The notes under the pieces are model-generated. The model saw only the letters and a list, made by a program, of their open reading frames with translations. It did not search any database and had not been told where the DNA came from. Below are positions 21,119 through 26,627 of a DNA stretch of 26,627 bases, piece after piece. This DNA comes from Lingula anatina. Lineage: Eukaryota; Brachiopoda; Lingulata; Lingulida; Lingulidae. Both the position numbers and the translations under genes were made by a program. Location: positions 259,206 through 285,832 of the forward strand of contig NW_019774036.1 of NCBI RefSeq assembly GCF_001039355.2, read 5' to 3'. The first letter of the stretch is position 1. Every line of letters begins with the position of its first letter.

Positions 21119-22790
21119 AAAACAGACCAGGTTTCTGTATTTTGATAAAAATGCCTGTGCGCCTATTTCAGAATTGCACAGAAACATACTTTATTCTTTG
21201 GCACAAAAGATCTGCAACAAAAAATATAAAAGTTAACAATTTTGAAGCAGGGACTTACAGAACTACTTACAAGTTTATTTCTGGGTATTCAAGAGAATGG
21301 TATAAAGTCTCTGGAGAATGATTGATTGACTTGCAGATGTTGCAGTAATACCAACATTGGGACCATTTGATATCGTCTGAATATTGTCAGAGTCTGACAG
21401 CAGATCTTGTCTTATCATTTGAATTGGTGAACCAATGCATTTCAGTTTTAGAATAATATATCTATACATTGGGAATAGACATTCATACTGAATGGCATTG
21501 TGTGAGGAGAAAGCATTTAAAGCTAAACTGTCCACTTCAAACTAATATAACATAAACCATGTTAAACTGTGGTCATGAGGTAACCCATCTTCACATGAGA
21601 GCATAATATAGACCAGCTCTTAAATATGGTGTTTAAAATCTCGTATGAGAAGGTATGTAGAGGACATAATTGTGTGAAGGCAGTTACTGAAGCAATTATT
21701 GATGGAATTCAATGCTAGAAAATGTCAATTGCTTCATTGCATGTTTGTGGTGAATGCAATATTGGTACCCAGCACTACCTGGTTATATTCTTGGGGGAAT
21801 CATTTCCTTCATATCTCATGCAATTGTAAATTAACACATTTTATTAAGACTGTATGACCTCATTTCTTGTGCTGTAGTAGTAGAAGCATGAAAGTGTGGC
21901 ACCTATCCTTCCCTCCCCCTAGTCACCAGCGTCCCAATATAAATGGTTTGATATTTATAACATTGTTTTACTCTTTATAAGCACTTTTGTAAAATTTCTT
22001 TCTTACCTTGAAATATTTATTTTATAGTTTTAATGTAAGTTAATATAATTAATTAGTTGGGCATTGTCTCACATGTTAATAATCAATATTTCACACTGGT
22101 CACAGGCATTAAGTCAACATTCCTGTAGTTTCCTCCTCTACTGGGGCTCAAGTGTTTGACCACAATTACAGGTTAAAGATTAGTGGTACATGTGTCCAGA
22201 GAGGTCAGTCAGTTACTGCCCACCTAGGAATGGGAATAGCCGTCCAGATAACTTTGTCCTTAGAGTTTTATTTTTATACATAACAGGGATGTCATCACAT
22301 TGGAAATCTGGGAATGTGATGAAAAATTATCCAGCTATGAGTGGGTCACATCACCAGTTCAGATTATTTATGAATTTAAACTAAGGTAGCAGTAATTAAT
22401 ACAATATGGAAGCCAATCATAAAACTTCTTGTTTACCATGTTTACCGAACTATCTTTTATAACTTAGATGGAAAATAAATTTTGAAAATATTAATAAATG
22501 GATCTTAATTTTTCTTCAGCCATTTTCTTGTTTCATTTTGTTGTTACCTTCAGGCTTTGATCTTAAAGCAGGGCTCTGATGCAATAAATCAAAAATAATG
22601 AAACAATAATCTTCAAACTAATAAAAATATTTTATCAATCATTCATCAAAGAAAATTAAGACAAATCCAGAAGTGTTGTAGAAAACTTATCTTTATTGTG
22701 TTACAAAGTCTCTCACTACATCTCTGGTTCTCACAGGTTCACCCTAGAATATACACTAATAGTCCAGGAAATTGGTGAAAAATTGTGCAT
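21119..22790. other. Intergenic DNA right of ARL6
   Basis: No gene, RNA or recognisable mobile element is visible in about 1.7 kb of AT-rich sequence. Short open frames (for example 21275-21535 on the minus strand and 22190-22384 on the plus strand) show no protein-like composition or family motif. Confidence 0.4.
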
Positions 22791-23850
22791 TTTTTACCTA
22801 CAAGCATGAAATTTGGCACACTTATGGACAATAAAATTCTAAGCAAATCTGGATATATGGGCATGTCTGAAAATTCCAAAATGGCCGTCAAATACAATAT
22901 GGCCACCAAAATACCTTTTCAAATTAAAACTTTATGTACATAGTCTTCTAATGACTTAAAATATCATATAAAAGTTAGAAAACACCATGGTATGAATCCT
23001 TCAGGTGTATTAAAACCAAAATGGCCGCCAAAAGTAAAAAAAGCAGACCATTTATTCAAGATATCCATTTGAATGGGGAATTCATCAAGCACTTAAAACT
23101 ACAAGTATAAAATTTGGCAGGTTTGTGGAAAATGAAATTCTGAGCAAGTTTGGAAGTATGGGCATATCCAAAAATTTAAAAATGGCCTTCAAATCCAAGA
23201 TGGCCTCCAAAAAATACGGCTTCTAATTAAAACTTCAAGTATATAGTCTTTTAAGGGCGTAAATATCATACAAAGGTTAAAAAACACCACGGTATGAATT
23301 CAGAATCAATATTTGCTTTTTTAGGTGTATTAAATCCAAAATGGCCGCCAATAGTAAAAAGCACTCTACTAATCCAAGATATCCAGCAGAGTGGTTAATT
23401 CATCAAAAACTACAAGCACGGCATTTGGTACAGTTGTAAAACAGGATTCCAAGCACTTTTGGATGTATGAGCATTAAAAAATTTCAATATATGGCCCCCA
23501 AATCCAATATAGCCGACACAAATACCCGTTCAAATTAAAACTTCAAGTATATATAATCATATAATAACTTAAGATAACATTTTATGGTTAGACAAGACTC
23601 TGGTATGCATGAAGTATCAATATTTGATTCTTTAAGTGTATAGAAATCCAAAATGGCCTCCTAAAATAAGAAAAACAGGCTCCCTCACAGCAGCAGTATG
23701 GTGAATTCATCATGCACTTAAAACTACAAGCATGAAAATTGGCTCAATTGTACAGAACAGGATTCTAAGCAATTTTTTATACAGGGACATGTCTGAATAT
23801 TCTAATATGGCCACTAAAACCCTTTTAAAGTAAAAAAGACTACTATATAA
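22791..23850 (+). repeat. 301-314-bp tandem satellite with ATGGCCGCC boxes, about 3.3 copies
   Basis: Corresponding positions (ACAAG before a TTTGGC or TTGGC string) fall at 22800, 23101, 23412 and 23726, so the unit is 301, 311 and 314 bases. Each unit has in the same order: ACTACAAGCATGAAATTTGG, GGGCATGTCTGA, two or three AAATGGCCGCCAA-type boxes, AATTAAAACTTCAAGTATAT, an ACACCATGGTATGAAT-like string and AGGTGTAT. Copies are diverged, so the array is old. No long frame survives in the units. Confidence 0.85.
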
Positions 23851-25737
23851 TCTGACTGACAACAGTCTTTACTCTTTTTTGGTTTTTCACTCCTTTAGTT
23901 ACATTTAGACCCAAATGACCATAAAAAATGGAACAGGACTCCTTTTGGTCTAGTTGTGACACCACATGCAGCAATTCTATAAATGTCAAGGGTATGAAAA
24001 TGTCAAGGTATTTTCACAAATAAGTTTCAAATTAACGAAAGTTATTTTATCAAGTAAGTGTTGCACATTTTATGGGCGGTCAACCTTTTACTTTAGTAAA
24101 TGGACAATATCTCAACAGAGGATAACAACTAGCTACACCGAAATTTCTACTTATTTGGTTAAATAATTTTCATTCATTAATGTGTGCCTAGCTTTACTAG
24201 TAGTTGTGTTTCCCTCAGCTTTCCCAGTATTTCCTTAAAGCTAAAGCTTCTACATGTAATCCACTTTCCCCAACAAAATACCAAGAGACATTGGTCGTTT
24301 TTAACACCAGAAAGCATCAGTTTACATGCATGAGGGTCAATAGGAATATGAAAGTGTGGTAGGGCATAGTAGTAGATGTAGGTTNCTAGCTACACCGAAA
24401 TTTCTACTTATTTGGTTAGCTTTCCCAGAATTTGCCTAAAGCTATAGCTTCTACATGTAATCCACTTTCCCCAACAAAATACATTGGTCATTTTTAACAC
24501 CAGAAAGCATCAGTTTACATGCATGAGGGTCAATAGGAATATGAAAGTGTGGTAGGGCATATTAGTAGATGTAGGTTACTAGTGTGAACCCTTATAGGAC
24601 CAGTCTTCCAATGCTTCTGACTCCCCTCACCATAGTTAGCAATTGCACACATAACTACAAACAGATGTGGTAGGAGCTACATGTACCTGCAAAAGTTAGG
24701 TTTTGTTATCTGGGTAAGTGAATACTCCCCATGGCTTCATTCTGGATTGACCCACAGAGACAATGGTGCCGGAAAACTCATGAATTTTTACCTTTCAAAG
24801 TCCATATTGCACTAATTTCTTGGTGTAATCCTCAGAATACACCGTGAATTTTTGAAGCTTTGTAGGTATAAACTTTCTGGAGGATTTTAATTCTTTTATT
24901 TTCATGTTCAGTTATTTGAAAGGATAAGTTTGTAACCAAACAAGTTGCCAAATGATCAAATGAAAACCAAAGTTTGGCGCCTATCAGTGCTTCTTTTTTA
25001 GTGCACGAAGTGTGAAGCCTGCAATGCAACTCTTGGATACAGCACGTATCAACATCTGCCCTCTGTTTGGGGTATTTCTTTGCTCATAAATTTTCACTAA
25101 ATTCTCGGTAGCCATTACTGCGAATGTACTAAATCCATTTCTTGAAATAAGAAGCTTTTCTAATTTACTTTTGACGCACAAGATAACATCATAACATTAC
25201 CGTGTGCAAATGTGCCCCTGCTTTTAGTACTTTACCAATGCAAAACACCAAATTGTTGAGACCGGTATGTTTGACTAGCTGTCATTTTTGTTATATTTGT
25301 GAGCATTTAATGAAGCGCCATGCACTGATCTAGCTGAAGAATCATAACCAACAGACAAAATTGGTACACCCCAAGCTTTTTTATATTTGCCTCTTTAAGG
25401 CTAAGTTATTCTGGTGTTTCTTTCACATTTTATGGATTTTGCACGATCGTTTTTTTTTTCTTAGAAAGGGGGAGTCACTCATGAGTGCCATATAAGTAGA
25501 TCACTAACTGGGAATTGATCTAAGTGAGAATCCAGAGCAAAAAGCCAAACTACTTATTTTGGTTTATCAAAAGAAGGACTGTTTTCAGTACCTAATAAAT
25601 GTATCATGCTTGATGTTTTTTTAAAACTCTGTAGAATAGCTCCTGCACAGGTAGGAATATGCTGATTATACAGGTAGTTGCAAAGCCCACATGCCTATTC
25701 ACGAGTGATTACAATTCAATACTTGTGGTCTGCTGAC
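23851..25737. other. Segment between opposed satellite copies
   Basis: Apart from the duplication around the N, I find no gene or recognised element. Small open frames such as 24832-25029 and 24984-25181 on the minus strand have no family resemblance. Confidence 0.35.
24129..24577 (+). repeat. Direct duplication flanking a single ambiguous base
   Basis: Segment 24129-24384 recurs as 24386-24577, beginning CTAGCTACACCG and ending GATGTAGGTT. The second copy lacks about 56 internal bases and another 8 bases and has scattered substitutions. The only N in the window, at 24385, sits exactly at the join. This may be a real tandem duplication, or two haplotypes placed in series by the assembler. 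Confidence 0.85.
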
Positions 25738-26140
25738 TTTTGGAGGCCATTTTGGAAATTTAAAACCTATAGTGGCAGATACTGATACTACATACATACT
25801 ATGGTATTTTCTAACCATTAGATGATATTTTTATAAAAGACTATACAAATAACTTTCACCTTGAAATTGTATTTGGGGGCCATATTGAAATTGACTGCCA
25901 TATTGGAATTTTCAGACATGCCCCTATATCCAACGTTGCTTAGAATCATGTTCTCCACAACTGTGCCAATTTTTATGCTTGTAATTGTAAGTGCTTGATG
26001 ATTCCACCAAACTGCCTCATATTTTGAGTAAGTAGACTGCTTATTTTACTTTTGGAATTCTATACACCTGTAGAAGCGGATATTGATAATTCATTCATAG
26101 CATGATATTTTCCAGCTATTAAATGATATTTTAAAGGACA
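25738..26140 (-). repeat. Inverted copy of the 300-bp satellite
   Basis: Read on the minus strand this stretch repeats the satellite order: a TATCATG string, GGTGTAT, CAAAAGTAAAATAAGCAG, ATCATCAAGCACTTA, ACAAGCATAAAAATTGG, GGGGCATGTCTGAAAATTCC, ATGGCAGTC and ATGGCCCCC boxes, then a TAGTCTTTTAT and AAATGGCCTCC end. It amounts to about 1.3 units. With the direct array at 22.8-23.85 kb it brackets a 1.9-kb segment. Confidence 0.8.
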
Positions 26141-26627
26141 ATGTTCATGTAAAAATCCATTTCTCGAATTTTGAAGATACAGCACTCAATCTATACACTA
26201 GAGGTATGTTTTAATCGATCCCCGCCATTTAAAAATTATAAAAACAATCTATTAGTAGAAAAAAGGCGTTTTAGTAAACCTCACCTCAATATGCAAAAAT
26301 GAAGCAACAGATCTGGGTCACGTGGTACTGTGACGACAATCACGATAAAGGTCTATGAGACTCAACTGAGCTGCAGGTGCATACAGACGGAGAAGTTAAG
26401 GAAAGTTGTGTTGAACGGAGTTGAGGAATTTTCGTAATGCCTCGGTGTGTCGCCGTGGGATTCACCAAAATTGCAGCTCTCGTTGACAATCTTTCTTTGT
26501 CTGTGACGGTCTTCCGTGACTTACTAACTTCGGTGACAATAGTTGCGATGCTCTAGATCATGGTCACCTCAGGTGGTTTAGATCATATCAAGAGCTGGTA
26601 GTCTTTCAGATTAACTGTCATCAGTTG
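26141..26627 (+). other. Right edge: possible start of another gene or element
   Basis: An ATG at 26438 opens 39 codons beginning MPRCVAVGFTKIAAL and ending at TAG (26555). The first residues recall the MPxxCAVxxC start of THAP domains, but the second cysteine is Phe and no zinc-finger pattern follows. A strong CACGTG lies near 26319. This could be a decayed exon of a THAP-type gene or transposon running off the window, or chance. Confidence 0.15.

Noticed and set aside
21275-21535. Minus-strand frame of 86 codons right of ARL6
   Set aside because: No family motif, no partner exons and no promoter or splice context; length is ordinary for random AT-rich DNA.
22791-26140. Transposon with terminal inverted repeats formed by the opposed satellites
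   Set aside because: The arms are tandem multi-unit repeats of different lengths, no transposase-like frame lies between them, and no target-site duplication is seen.
1-26627. tRNA, rRNA or snRNA genes
   Set aside because: No cloverleaf with recognisable A and B boxes and no conserved rRNA/snRNA string was found by eye; a covariance-model scan was not possible here.

Overview
The window looks like nuclear DNA from an invertebrate animal, most likely a lophotrochozoan such as a bivalve mollusc. The host guess is inference, from protein resemblance and repeat style, not from a database match. The DNA is AT-rich, its genes are split by short GT-AG introns, and it carries microsatellites, a minisatellite, a ~300-bp tandem satellite and a fold-back element. 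One ambiguous base (N at 24385) marks a probable assembly join.

Four protein genes can be reconstructed exon by exon. (1) Plus strand, 1017-8284: a 1488-residue, nine-coding-exon gene joining an N-terminal NADAR domain (NAD/ADP-ribose-type N-glycosidase fold) to a C-terminal TATDN2-like TatD nuclease. An upstream exon (ATG at 512) offers an alternative start. (2) Minus strand, 10754-9976: a two-exon caveolin of 184 residues. (3) Minus strand, 19213-13346: a nine-exon TAF3 of 1046 residues with a histone fold at the N-terminus and an H3K4me3-type PHD finger at the C-terminus. (4) Plus strand, 20455-21018: ARL6/BBS3, a ciliary Arf-like GTPase, with an uninterrupted 187-codon CDS behind a 5'UTR intron.

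Layout: TATDN2-NADAR and caveolin converge on a 1.7-kb spacer holding a 28-bp minisatellite. Caveolin and TAF3 are in tandem on the minus strand, with about 2.2 kb between them beyond the caveolin start that has no recognisable gene. TAF3 and ARL6 are head to head across a promoter interval. Right of ARL6 (21.1-26.6 kb) is repeat-dominated: a 301-314-bp satellite in 3.3 copies, a 257-bp duplication interrupted by the N, and an inverted copy of the satellite. At the right edge is a possible fragment of another gene or element. The four genes are not an operon and no shared pathway is evident beyond proximity.

The most notable points are the NADAR-TatD fusion, which unites a fold that acts on ADP-ribose linkages with a DNA/RNA nuclease in one animal protein, and repeated local tandem duplication of exon-intron boundaries. 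TAF3 exon 8 has three copies of its splice donor, TAF3 exon 1 has two intact donors and one decayed, and TATDN2 exon 7 has a decayed copy of its 3' end in the next intron.
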